A stretch of 64,000 nucleotides of DNA from assembly GCA_965153355.1 (NCBI GenBank), contig OZ231127.1:47306001-47370000 (forward strand), written 5' to 3'. The notes below the pieces were generated by a model. It was not told where the DNA came from and made no database searches. It saw only the letters and a list, made by a program, of their open reading frames with translations. Positions 21,601-30,599 of this stretch are shown one piece after another. Each line of letters opens with the position of its first letter. Position 1 is the stretch's first letter. Source of the stretch: Flaccisagitta enflata (Eukaryota; Chaetognatha; Sagittoidea; Aphragmophora). A program made the translations under genes and the position numbers.

Positions 21601-23042
21601 CGCCGGCTCACGGCAGAGGATCGGAAGCGTTCGGCTCAGAGGAGGACCGCCCGCGACGCCGCCGACAGACGCCAAGCCGAGGAAGACGCCCGACGCGCCA
21701 ATTTACCTGTTTCCGGTAAACCCATTGAAGAGTCAGGCTTAACCAGACCCAATGTTGAGTTTACCCATTTTTCCCCTTTGGGGCCGTTTGATCAGGAGGC
21801 CGACTCAGGGGCCGTTTACAACAAGGCAGGCAAAATTCTCGACAATTATCAGCTAGTTACTCATTCCAAGAAACTAGATGAAGAAGAAGAAAAAACAGAA
21901 GAGAGAATTATGAATTTGAGGCAGTCTCTGGCAAAGGAAGAAACAAACAAAAGAAACATTAAATGGCAGAAAGCACACAACACTGCCTTGGCAAGGAAAA
22001 TCCGGGAGACAAACGCAATCGCGCGTTCACTCCCGAGGTTACCTCTGCCCCGCAAAAGGTTTACCATCCAAATAGTGGACCCAGCCTCAGCCAGCCCGAT
22101 AAGAAACTTTGAAGAAGAGTTAGAAAAATACGAAAAGGAATTGGAAGAAAAAAGAAAGGCTGAAGAGTTAGAAAGGAAAGAAGAGGAATCAGAAGAAAGA
22201 AACAAACCAAAAAGAAGAAGAGTCGAGCTTCTCAGCGAGGAAGAAAAGACAGAAGAGACAAACAAAGAAAAAACAGAAGAGACAGACGAAGAAAAAACAG
22301 AAGAAACAGACAAAGAAATAACGGAAAAAACAGACAAAGAAAACACAGAAAAAACAGATGAAAAGAAACAGAAGAGAAAGAGAAAACACTCAGAACACAA
22401 AAAACATGAAAGAAAACAAGAGAGGCCAATGAGCAAACACTCAAAAGAAATGAACAAAGAACGGAAGGGTGAAAAGAACAAAGAACAAAGCAAAGAAAAG
22501 AAAAAAGAAAAGAACGATAGTCAACCCAAAAGAAAAAGAAAAAGAGTCAGTCACTTACATCAGTTAGAAGAGAAAGAACAACGGAACGAAACACAGAACA
22601 ATAGCCAAACAGAACAAGAAGAAGAGGACTTGTTGAGGCTGAAAGTCAGTGAAAATGAATTACAAGAATTAAACTTAGAAGAAGAATTAGGATTCGACCC
22701 GTTAGACCTAGAGAACGATTTAGGTTTTGACCTTCTCAACTTAGAAGAACAATTGGAACTTGACCCATCGTCTCTTCAGGACCCATCACCACCGAGCCTC
22801 TCCCCGAAGAAGGATGCGGTGTGTGGAGCCAGGGCCGTTACATCGTCTGCCTTGCGTCCTCATGGGTTGCCCGCCATCAAGAGCGTCTCCGGAAGTGGGA
22901 AGAGGCCATCGGAGAGCATATCGTGGTCAACTGGGAGGGACTCTCTCCCTGCGGCCACGACCATCGCCCCGTTGACCCCGACACTCCCGCAGTCGTGATG
23001 CGCAAAAAGGACTATTATGGCTTGCGCAAGAACTTCGAGTAG
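18644..23042 (+). CDS. Element N passenger gene: spliced, charged coiled-coil nuclear-like protein
   Basis: Four exons join with consistent phase: 18644-19019, 19300-20424, 20665-21086 and 21265 onward. The introns start GTAGAA, GTGATA and GTGAGT, and end TTAG, ATAG and TCAG. Exon 1 encodes an acidic then Arg/Glu-rich start (MPSSNHSMHSRQVSDDEEDE). Exon 2 has two 44-46 nt repeat units at its 5' end and a third further in, then a long Glu/Lys/Arg coiled coil. Exon 4 contains an in-frame TGA at 21499-21501; the same frame then stays open past 22800 through KKQKRKRKHSEHKKHERKQ-like basic clusters and acidic repeats (LEEELGFDPLDLENDLGFD). Near 22800-22830 the plausible frame changes and ends at the TAG of 23040-23042 after RKKDYYGLRKNFE. 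The protein is up to about 1250 residues if the TGA is passed, or 719 if it is not. I recognise no family. It may be a captured host gene or a fast-evolving accessory gene. Confidence 0.6.
19020..19299 (+). repeat. Tandem repeat filling intron 1 of the passenger gene
   Basis: Six or so imperfect units of about 38 bp built from CAGAAATCATTCATTCGATT and TCAAAATTCATTCA fill most of the intron. The acceptor TTCCCCTTAG follows at its end. Confidence 0.8.
19305..19348 (+). repeat. 44-nt structured repeat, copy 1
   Basis: Outer arms GCCTG and CAGGC pair and extend by one C-G pair outside. Inside are CCC-GGAT-GGG and CCGC-TTCG-GCGG, giving a three-way-junction-like fold. It sits at the very start of exon 2 of the passenger gene, five bases past the acceptor. 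Confidence 0.8.
19401..19446 (+). repeat. 44-nt structured repeat, copy 2
   Basis: Same outer arms, but the outside pair is A-T in place of C-G. The inner hairpin is CCACC-CTTG-GGTGG: the third pair changed from G-C to A-T on both sides and the stem is one pair longer. Confidence 0.8.
19447..19609 (+). other. Exonic spacer between structured repeats
   Basis: Ordinary serine/alanine-rich coding sequence of passenger exon 2, not repeated elsewhere in the window. It shows that the 44-nt units are discrete and not parts of one longer duplication. Confidence 0.5.
19610..19654 (+). repeat. 44-nt structured repeat, copy 3
   Basis: Outer arms are intact with an A-T outside pair. The inner hairpin is CCGCC-TGG-GGCGG. 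This copy is read in a different frame from copies 1 and 2 by the passenger protein, so the DNA or RNA sequence is conserved and not the peptide. Confidence 0.8.
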
Positions 23043-23155
23043 AGGGGATACGGCTGTTTCAGCTCGCCTGCAGCTGGCCGCCCCGTAGCCCCTCCTCGAA
23101 GCCTCATCATTTCAGCCCTAATGGCTTCTAATCGCAATTTTTTTTTTTAGGGCCC
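23043..23155 (+). other. 3' flank of the passenger gene
   Basis: Between the TAG at 23040-23042 and structured repeat copy 4. It contains a T10 run at 23139-23148 just before the repeat, which could act as an acceptor pyrimidine tract (TTTTTTTTTTAG). No coding potential is evident. Confidence 0.4.
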
Positions 23156-23200
23156 GTCTGCTTTGCGCCCGGATGGGAGCCGCTTCGGCGGTGCACAGGC
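23156..23200 (+). repeat. 44-nt structured repeat, copy 4 (non-coding)
   Basis: The outer arms extend to eight pairs, CCCGTCTG with CAGGCGGG, including one T-G wobble. The inner hairpin is CCGC-TTCG-GCGG as in copy 1. The next 15 bases (GGTTCCTCTGATTC) also resemble those after copy 1, so copies 1 and 4 share a longer unit. Like copy 1 it follows directly on a TTTAG. Confidence 0.8.
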
Positions 23201-23229
23201 GGGTTCCTCTGATTCTATTTTTGATTATT

Positions 23230-24015
23230 AGTTGGACAGGCTTAGACCTGATATTTTTTGGCGGCTTAGGCCGATGATATTTTTTGGCGGCTTAGGCCGA
23301 TGACATTTTTTGGCGGCTTAGTCCGATAACATTTTTGGGCGGCTACGGCCGATGATATTTTAGCTTAGGCTACGGCCAAGTATATATTTTTTGGTGGCTT
23401 CGGCCAAACATGTTTAGCTTAGGCTACGGCCAAGTATATTTCTGATGGCTTCGGCCAAATATGTTTAGCTTAGGCTACGGCCAAGTATATTTCTGGTGGC
23501 TTCGGCCAAATATGTTTCGCTTAGGCTACGGCCAAGTACATTTCTTCAATGGCTTCGGCCAATCATGTCCCAGCTTAAACTACGGTCAAGTACATTCATC
23601 TTAGGCTTCGGCCAATTTTCATTTCAAAGGCTTCGGCCAAAGATTCATTTAACAATTCCAGCCAAATGGCACATTCGTTAGGCTTCGGCCCAAGTTTTAG
23701 TTTGGCTACGGCCTAATTTAATACAAACTCAACCTTGATATTTGGCGGCAATAGCCGACATGTAGATTCTTTGTGGCTTCGGCCAAATTCGATGTGGTAT
23801 TATACAAACCTTAGTGGTTAAAAATCAGCGCTAACTTTTCCAGTCGGAGGGACTGACCAATTCAGTTCTATCGTTCAGATAGGAAAAAGGGCACATTGAT
23901 CGTGATTATTTGGATGTGAAGTTTTTAGTTTGGCTACGGCCTGATTTAGTACGAATTCAGATTTGATAGTTGGCGGCAATAGCCGACCTGTAGATTCTTT
24001 GTGGCTCCGGCCAAA
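23230..24015 (+). repeat. Array of C(UNCG)G tetraloop hairpins
   Basis: Sixteen perfect 10-mers GGC-TNCG-GCC lie between 23341 and 24012: GGCTACGGCC at 23341, 23368, 23422, 23473, 23524, 23704, 23932; GGCTTCGGCC at 23396, 23447, 23498, 23551, 23604, 23629, 23681, 23775; GGCTCCGGCC at 24003. The first part alternates TACG and TTCG with a 51-nt period. Only the second loop base varies, which keeps the very stable C(UNCG)G fold in RNA. Three earlier units at 23270-23335 have CGGC-TTAG-GCCG or a one-base variant. From 23694 a unit of about 235 bp is duplicated in tandem (to about 24165), including GGCGGCAATAGCC hairpins. Confidence 0.85.
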
Positions 24016-25191
24016 TTCGATGTGGTATTATACAAGCCTTAGTGGTTAAAAAGCCTTAGTGGTTAAAAATCAGCGCTAACTTTTCCGGTCGGAGGGACTG
24101 ACCAATTCAGTTCTATCGTTCAGATAGGAAAAAGAGCACATTGATCGTGATTATTTGGATTTGATTGATCGTTTAGTAAGATGATATTACAATGCCGATG
24201 ACAGTGTTTTAGAAAATGATAATCACTATCCGTGATAAATGTCGATGACAATAATCGTTCAACGGCCGTAAAAATGGTCATTTCTCCTAGGTTTGATTGA
24301 AAACAATGAAAGGTCGATTCCTGTGTATACGACTAGAAACTCAGTGACGATGCATTTGTCGATAACAAATGCTGAAAAACTCGAAGAAAACAATGGATTA
24401 ATTTGGAACAATTGATTTGACGACCGAGGGGCCTCTCCTCGATCTCGATGATGGGGACGATGGTCGACTTCGGTGACGAGCGGTTCTAGTCAATAAAGAA
24501 CGAAGACGATGACAAATCATCGGTAAGAATTGTTAGGCGGTAGGTCTCAATGATAAGGCGTGACAACAATGCATTTTTTGATCTCATGTATAATCAGATG
24601 TTAAAGTGTTAGATATTAAAATTGACCCTCAACTCCTCAAACTCAGAATCATCCGCTGACGAGTGGTGACGAAGGGGGCGACGGGGGGAGGATTGCGTTC
24701 ACGCTTCCAAAAGCCGACGAAGGACTTGCTACCCGGAGGAAGTGGCGGAAGCGAAAAATAGCATTCTCTCCGGAGAGTCAATGCTCAGATGAACGATAAA
24801 AACAGTCACACTTAAATCACGCGGACCAATCGTAATAACAATCGACGGTTCATTCGTTCATACCATCACTCATAAATTGAGAAATTATTCACTCCATTTC
24901 ATCCCGGAATATGTTTACAAACATAAAAATCGTTCTTTCAATAATGAACTGACATCGGGTACATTCAATCGGTGATAAATGGCACTCATTCATCCGATAA
25001 CTGATAAAAATGCCATCTGATTTGTTCACTCGTATGAAACCACTCATTAATATTCGATCATTAATCACTCGTCAAGCGTTTGAAATATTCGTTGATTCTC
25101 AATGGTGATGATAACAATTTGTCATGTGTTCGCTAAATCACAGGTACTTGAAAATCAAATCGGAGTGACTATCACCCTCGAAAAGTTTAAA
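24016..25191 (+). other. Non-coding region of element N before the last ORF
   Basis: No frame of interest. The second half of the 235-bp tandem duplication ends near 24165. The rest is rich in GATGAC and CATTCA-like words without a clear period. AAATCACAG at 25134-25142 is a good splice acceptor in front of the ORF that follows. Confidence 0.5.
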
Positions 25192-26112
25192 ATGCCTCTT
25201 TCTGATAAACTCACGTATATAACCATAGCCCATTACAATCCCCATCTGCCGGATTGTCACCTCGTGCATCGTTGGGGAGAAAAAGAAATGCGACAACTCG
25301 TCCAACGGGTCCTCCGCTTCGACGTCAGAGTCGTCCCCATGCCTCCGAACATGGTGCGAATATATTCGAGCGAGGCGACGGAATTCACCGACGCCATTCG
25401 CCAATGGATCATCCACCTCGAATGGGACGTCAATTACGTCAGCGCCGAACGTATGGTGGCCTCGGCGCCGCCGTTCCTGAAGACGTTCATCGACAAGTAC
25501 TCCTACCGCGGATTCGTGTCGTTCGTCCAAAGCATTCGTCACCTCTACGGAGCAAGATGTTACGACGACGACGAGGACGCCTATGCGACCGATAATCGAC
25601 CACCGGTTGGAGGATGTGCCGCCCGTACAATAGACGTATGGACGTGGTTCAAAGTGGACTCATTCTTGCTACTCACCTTGAAAAGAGGCCTTGGAATACG
25701 CGTCCCATGCGACCCGCTCGTCGTTCTCGAAGGAGAATGGCGTTACTCGTCCGTCACCAACGACTGGGGAGTACTTCTGGATCGATACTTCTACCAAATC
25801 GACCGCACCCTCATGATCACTTTCGAATCAAATATCTGCCGTTATCACGGCAACGACCGGCACGTAATTTATCGCGCCGTCGCCGCCTTTCACCTTCAGA
25901 AGATGCTGAGAAAGCGCGCCTACCGACAAGATCGCTACGAAAGGCTCGTCCGAGAAAGAGTGGATCTTATCTGCTACTGGGGACGCCAGCGCATCATCAG
26001 CGACGGACGACTTCACAACTACCACGAACGTTTCGTCAGCTCCACGGCGAGAATGAGCAGATTCTTCGCCTACCTGCTCAACACCTCCAACGGCGGCGGT
26101 CGTCGGCAGTGA
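25192..26112 (+). CDS. Element N ORF of unknown function (306 codons)
   Basis: Starts MPSLDK-like at the ATG 25192 (MPLSDKLTYITIAHYN) and ends TGA at 26110-26112. An open frame continues upstream to a splice acceptor at 25142, so it may be a terminal exon. The protein is a globular-looking mix, rich in Arg, Tyr, Trp and His, without long low-complexity tracts, which sets it apart from the passenger protein. There is a short acidic run (YDDDEDAY) near residue 125. The C-terminal half is basic (MLRKRAYRQDRYERLVRERV). No signal peptide, membrane helix or catalytic motif is evident. GC content at third positions is high, as in gag, which supports real coding. It could be a nucleic-acid binding accessory protein, but I recognise no family. 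Confidence 0.65.
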   Translation: MPLSDKLTYITIAHYNPHLPDCHLVHRWGEKEMRQLVQRVLRFDVRVVPMPPNMVRIYSSEATEFTDAIRQWIIHLEWDVNYVSAERMVASAPPFLKTFIDKYSYRGFVSFVQSIRHLYGARCYDDDEDAYATDNRPPVGGCAARTIDVWTWFKVDSFLLLTLKRGLGIRVPCDPLVVLEGEWRYSSVTNDWGVLLDRYFYQIDRTLMITFESNICRYHGNDRHVIYRAVAAFHLQKMLRKRAYRQDRYERLVRERVDLICYWGRQRIISDGRLHNYHERFVSSTARMSRFFAYLLNTSNGGGRRQ

Positions 26113-26945
26113 TTCGTTCGTCTGTAACGAATCCCGCACCGCGACTTCCAAAGTTAAACAACAAACAAGGACAACAAACTACACAACAATGATAACAACA
26201 AACAAGAACAAACCTGAACAACAATGAAATAAACAATCTGAACAACAAACGCAACAACATTAACAACAACATCAAAATCAACAACAACAACAACATCAAT
26301 GAATCAAGAACGATGACGACGCAGAGACGAATGGAATGGACTTCATCGACGCCAGCCTGCTTGCGCCCGGATGGGAGCCGCCTGGGGCGGTGCACAGACT
26401 GCGCTCATTCGACCATACGATTTCTTCGGCGGATCCATTCGGTCCGCGCTCAATCGACGAACGAACAATTTACGGCGACGGGTTGAACTCAATCCGCGAT
26501 AAACTCGACTTCAATCGGACTATCATTATCACTCATCTCGATCGTGGCACTAACGGCTTACTAACTATCCGTCTGACTACTACTTACTATCGATATTAGT
26601 GCCCACGATGAACATCAACGAAATCCGCTGAACGAGCGGATATTACGGAAGATACAGTTGAAATTGTCCCACCCCCCCACCCAAGTGTGCACACCTGAAA
26701 CTGACTTACACCAGAAACAAACAAACTCTAGTAAGTGCACATTGTAAATTGATAATTGTACAAGAATGAGCAGAGGAGCTCAGTGAAGACGTCGAAAGAA
26801 TCAATAATCAAGATTTCCACTACAGTGCTTTCCGTTCTAAATGATTGATATAAAATTGACCAAAACCTAGCTTCTAGACTAAGTTATAGTTTCCTCCCCA
26901 AATTAGCATAAATTTAAATTGATTTGAGTTCGAAAACGGGGGGAG
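26113..26945 (+). other. 3' untranslated region of element N
   Basis: Begins with an AACAACAA-rich stretch (26150-26310). Structured repeat copy 5 lies at 26355-26399. The final bases before the LTR, 26932-26945, read GAAAACGGGGGGAG, a good polypurine tract for plus-strand priming. Confidence 0.7.
26355..26399 (+). repeat. 44-nt structured repeat, copy 5 (non-coding)
   Basis: Inner hairpin CCGCC-TGG-GGCGG as in copy 3. The outer arms GCCTG and CAGAC have one mismatch. The outside pair is A-T. It lies in the 3' untranslated region of element N. Confidence 0.75.
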
Positions 26946-27789
26946 TGTCAAGAAGCGAGGCCTTGGTCATATCCTGTCATATATTTGGTTCATATTTGGT
27001 TTGCGTATATCTTTAATTGGTTTATATTTCAGGAAAGTATTCTAATCTTTTCTTTCCAGGTTGGTATTATTTGGTATTTGATTGATATTTGATTATTATT
27101 TGCTGTCTTTTGTCTGTCCGAACTGTCCTCATGTCTGTCCCATTTGGTTATTGTCTGTCCGTATTGGTTTATTTCTGTTTAGTTTCACTTTATCCGAGTC
27201 CTTCGCCTTAAATTTCGCCTTACGGACGAGGCGCCTTTTGTTTACGGTAATCTAGAGCGTACCTTTTGTTTAGCCCATTTTGGCGGCGGAATTTTGCCCC
27301 CTCAATTGATCATTTCGGGAACTAATCTTCCACCCGCTAGAATTACCGTCCTCCCTTCATTCACTCGCTGTCATTCTTACGAATAACTTGGCAAAAACTC
27401 TCCTCTTAATAATTGGATTTGCTTGTTGGAAATATTCTTTGGATACTTTATCTCAATTGAGAGATTCAAAACACTTTGTCTACGATAACAGCGCTCTACT
27501 AAGGTAACATAGAAGCATTACTGCATTTGATTTCTTACTCTTTGTATCATTGAACCATTTGTTTAGCCAAATAGCTGTATGTTAGTCTCCTTTTAATACT
27601 GGCTTACTATTTGTCCATTTTTCAGTTTTCACTTTTGCTGTCTGGTTACTTCAATAAATGGATCATTTGCGTTGGAAATCCTTGTATTCGATAGAACCAT
27701 AAGCATCAGTCAAGAACTAGCGCCGAAGCGCAACAGGAAGATAGAGCATATTAGAGGGCATTTAGAAAACTGAGTATTAAAACTCGACA
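26946..27789 (+). repeat. 3' LTR of element N
   Basis: 844 bp, same ends and length as 11623-12466. The differences I see are C/T-type changes near 27218, 27273 and 27295, and one base near 27471. The adjacent 27790-27794 is the CAAGG duplication, after which T1 sequence resumes. Confidence 0.95.
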
Positions 27790-27889
27790 CAAGGGCATTA
27801 GAATTGGAGCAGCGGCAGTTAAAGAAAAATGAAGAAAAAACAGAGAATACATTGGTCAGACACCCCTATCTTTGTTAGCTCATATTTTC

Positions 27890-28380
27890 TAAACGAATTG
27901 AGCTAATGACTTCAACTTGGGCTCATTTTCAAGAGTAGACGCTGCTCTTTAAAATGAGCCCAAGTTGAGGTCATTAGCTCAATTCGTTTAGAAGCAGCAT
28001 TGCTCCAAAGTTGATATTAGTTTAAGCAAAACATGGATCTCATTCATGCAACTTTGAAAGCTCATATCTTCCAAACGAATTGAGCTAATGACCTCAATTT
28101 GGGCTCATTTTAAAGAGGTGCATCTACTCTTTAAAATGAGCCCAAGTTGAGGTCATTAGCTCAATTTGTTTAGAAGCAGCGTTGCTCCAAAGTTGATGTT
28201 AGTTTGAGCAAAACATGGATTTTATTCATGCAACTTTGCAAGCATGTATCTTCTAAACAAATTGAGCTAATGACCTCAACTTGAGCTCATTTTAAAGAAC
28301 ACACGCAGCTCTTTGAAATGAGCCCAAGTTAAGGACATTGGCTCAATTTGTTTAGAAGCAGCTTTGTTCCGTTGTTGATG
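27890..28380. repeat. Three palindromic units in the left arm of T1
   Basis: Each unit of about 110 bp is an inverted repeat: AAACGAATTGAGCTAATGAC and a TCAACTTGGGCTCATTTT block, a loop of about 20 bases, then both in reverse complement. Units begin near 27898, 28070 and 28250. Separators share GCTCCAAAGTTGATRTTAGTTT and CATGCAACTTTG. Similar units occur in the right arm (31236-31335, 31405-31510) and outside T1 at 46628-46735, 46808-46905, 48480-48650 and 49330-49440. Confidence 0.85.
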
Positions 28381-28439
28381 TAATTTTGAGTGCACGTATC
28401 TGTACAACCTGCTGTGTCTGTCTGTCAAACTTTTTTTTC

Positions 28440-28560
28440 TTTTTCTGCATATACAGGTGGTTATCACTCCCCCTGCCCACCAGTGCGCGACTATGGTGGC
28501 CACGTATCTGGCCTTGTTAATATCCACGCATAAGAGGAATCCCTCATGCGTTGGCGACTA
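28440..28560 (-). repeat. Tail fragment of the abundant short repeat
   Basis: Carries CCCCTGCCCACCAGTGCGCG and GGCCACGTATCTGGCCTTGTT, without the head and GGTTGG blocks. It sits inside T1, so the repeat was active before or during the life of this copy of T1. Confidence 0.55.
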
Positions 28561-28922
28561 GGAGCAGCATTACAAAAACAAGACACTGAAATTATCCACC
28601 TAGGAAGAAAATGAGACAAGGTTTCAGAAGTGTGTTTTTCAGTTTCTCTTTAATCTTTTCTTTTAAATTTTCATCACACAGAAGTATCGCAGAATACTAA
28701 GATAATTCTCCAACAAAATATTTTGAAATTCTTATATAATTCTAAAACAAAATATTACAAAATTCTTAAATAATTTAAAACCAAATATCACGAAATTCTA
28801 AAATAATTCTTTAAAAAAGACATTGTCAAATTTCAAAATCTAAATACGCAAGTAATTCACAATATAAAAGGCAACTGAGGCCAAAAATTTGAAGAAACCG
28901 AGGCCAAAAATGCGAGCAAAAA

Positions 28923-29342
28923 TCATTCATCATAGGCCTTCACTAAAGTCGCTTTTGTGCTCAGGCTTGGTAACCGCTCGTTTGCCTGCCCAACAACACT
29001 CAATATAGCCTGAAAATCATCCTCGTTTTTTGTGCCAAAATTCGAGTAATCGCTTGTTCGCTTAATCATTCTCTCAGTGCTATCATTTGAAATCGGCAGA
29101 TCGTGAGCAAACTTATGAAATCGCTGGTAGGCTGCATTGTTTGACCAAGTAGAAACTGGCTCGCTCAACCAGTCGGTTTCGATTTGAAGGGCAACAAAAA
29201 AGTGCCACGACTGTGGTCCCAATCTTGAAACTAAAGTGGTTGATTCAGTTAGTGCATCCATCTTCAGCGGTCCCATGCTTAATCCATCTTTGGGAATAGC
29301 TTGGATTGCCTTTTAATTACAAAAAGTTGGATAGCGATGCTA

Positions 29343-29428
<86 letters not shown>

Positions 29429-29504
29429 CAGTGTGTGTGTGTGACAGTGAGTGTGACAGTGTGTGTGACAGTGTGTGTGACAGTGTGTGTGACAGTGTGT
29501 GTGA

Positions 29505-29561
<57 letters not shown>

Positions 29562-29949
29562 TGTGTGTTTGTGACAGTGTGTGTGTGTGTGTGTGACAGT
29601 GTGTGTGTGTGTGTGTATGTGTGACAGACGGACAGGCAAAAAAACAGATTCTACAGGATGAACATAAATTTAGCCTCTCCCGAGCTAGCTGTGCACATTC
29701 ATCGTCACTAATGAGTGTTGAGGCTATTGCCAACAGGGTCATCTCTTGGCAAGTATACCACAGATGATTTTGAAGTTTGGCAATGCATGCGTCGACAAGT
29801 TTTGTTGAAAATGGCCAAAAAATTATCAGGTCTTTGTACAAGGAAAGTTGCCGTATCGCAGCATCAGCTCCACATGTCATGAGAAACCAAAACTTGACCA
29901 ACGTGAGGGAAACAACGACGCCAATCAGTTCGAACGCTGTAAATATCAT
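28923..29949 (-). CDS. T1-encoded protein, C-terminal exons (HLWY...LPxxNDxxER family)
   Basis: On the minus strand an exon from about 29930 to 29650 encodes ADAAIRQLSLYKDL, then LQNHLWYTCQEMTLLAIAS. A second exon, from an AAAAG acceptor near 29312, encodes LGPQSWHFF, TDWLSEPVSTW and FAHDLPISNDSTERMIKR to a TGA at 28923. From memory these motifs (HLWYL...EL, GPRSW, LPVxNDxAER) recur in a large uncharacterised animal protein family often found in many genomic copies; I take it to be transposon-encoded. An earlier exon may lie at 30396-30590 (KYRNDQRESKEFKADLAQ to EEFIEDQ), with a good acceptor at 30591-30601. The intron at 29313-29640 is mostly (GT)n. The 5' part of the gene is not recognisable, so this copy is probably dead. 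Confidence 0.5.
29346..29632. repeat. (GT)n microsatellite with GTGACA interruptions
   Basis: About 285 bp of GT repeat, interrupted by a nested tandem unit GACAGTGTGT (29427-29510). It lies within the inferred intron of the T1 gene. Confidence 0.95.
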
Positions 29950-30599
29950 CGATCAGGATTATGATTTGATTTTACTAAGCTGGATAATTGTATCACCAGA
30001 GGATGAGCAAAGTGAGCGAACCCGTGATTGGAGCAAGTGAGTGGTGTGAGTGAACCAACATAGTGAGTGACCAAGACCAACAAAAAGAGACAGTTATGTT
30101 GAGAAGTGAGAACCTTTCCGTTCTTTCTTTGATAAGACGTTATATGGAATTTGACCTCCATACTTTCTTTTACGCGAATCCTCCTTCATTATCCTTTCCT
30201 CAACTCTTTTCTCTTTTTGTTCCGCCTTACAATCTCTTCCACCAAGTGACATTTTCCGATCACCAAGCTGAACAATGGTAACCACTCATTGAAGTTAATG
30301 CTTTAGTAGCAAAGTGTGACCAATAGATCGACCGACCAACCAACCAACCAAGTTATTGAGTTGCATAGCACGCGATTAAAAACAGAACAATGATTTCAAC
30401 CAAGACATATTTCCAATGCCATAAACCATAGTAGCACCTGGTCTTCAATGAATTCCTCTCTGGCTAAATTTCCCTTTTTTTCAAAGGCTTGTGGACCCAC
30501 AGCATTGTAACCCCCTTCAAGAGCTTCATTCAATTGAGCCAAATCCGCTTTGAATTCTTTGCTTTCACGCTGATCGTTGCGATACTTCACTAGAAAATA

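Larger units (their letters stand above)
11623..27789 (+). mobile_element. Element N: 16.2-kb non-autonomous BEL/Pao-derived LTR element with passenger genes
   Basis: Identical-length LTRs (844 bp) at 11623-12466 and 26946-27789 start TGTCAAGAAG and end CTCGACA. The target duplication CAAGG is at 11618-11622 and 27790-27794. Inside T1's arm, joining the flanks restores the sequence that the other arm shows near 31600, which proves the insertion. The internal region holds a hairpin-array leader, a full-length BEL-type gag, a protease start fused to the C-terminal tail of pol (RT, RNase H and integrase core lost), then about 9.5 kb of non-canonical sequence with a spliced passenger gene, an unknown ORF and structured repeats, and a polypurine tract. 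I count four differences between the LTRs, so the insertion is recent. Mobilisation would need enzymes in trans, perhaps from an M-like relative. Confidence 0.93.

Noticed and set aside
21861-22493. Minus-strand ORF rich in Phe/Ser/Leu that looks like a membrane protein
   Set aside because: It is antisense to the Lys/Glu-rich passenger exon; Lys and Glu codons read backwards give Phe, Leu and Ser.
25192-26112. Envelope-like glycoprotein in element N
   Set aside because: No signal peptide, no membrane segment and no run of potential N-glycosylation sites.
29340-29639. Thr-His and Cys-Val repeat ORFs, resembling metal-binding repeats
   Set aside because: These are translations of (GT)n. Similar ORFs over 31070-31120, 40300-40450 and 58420-58522 were rejected for the same reason.
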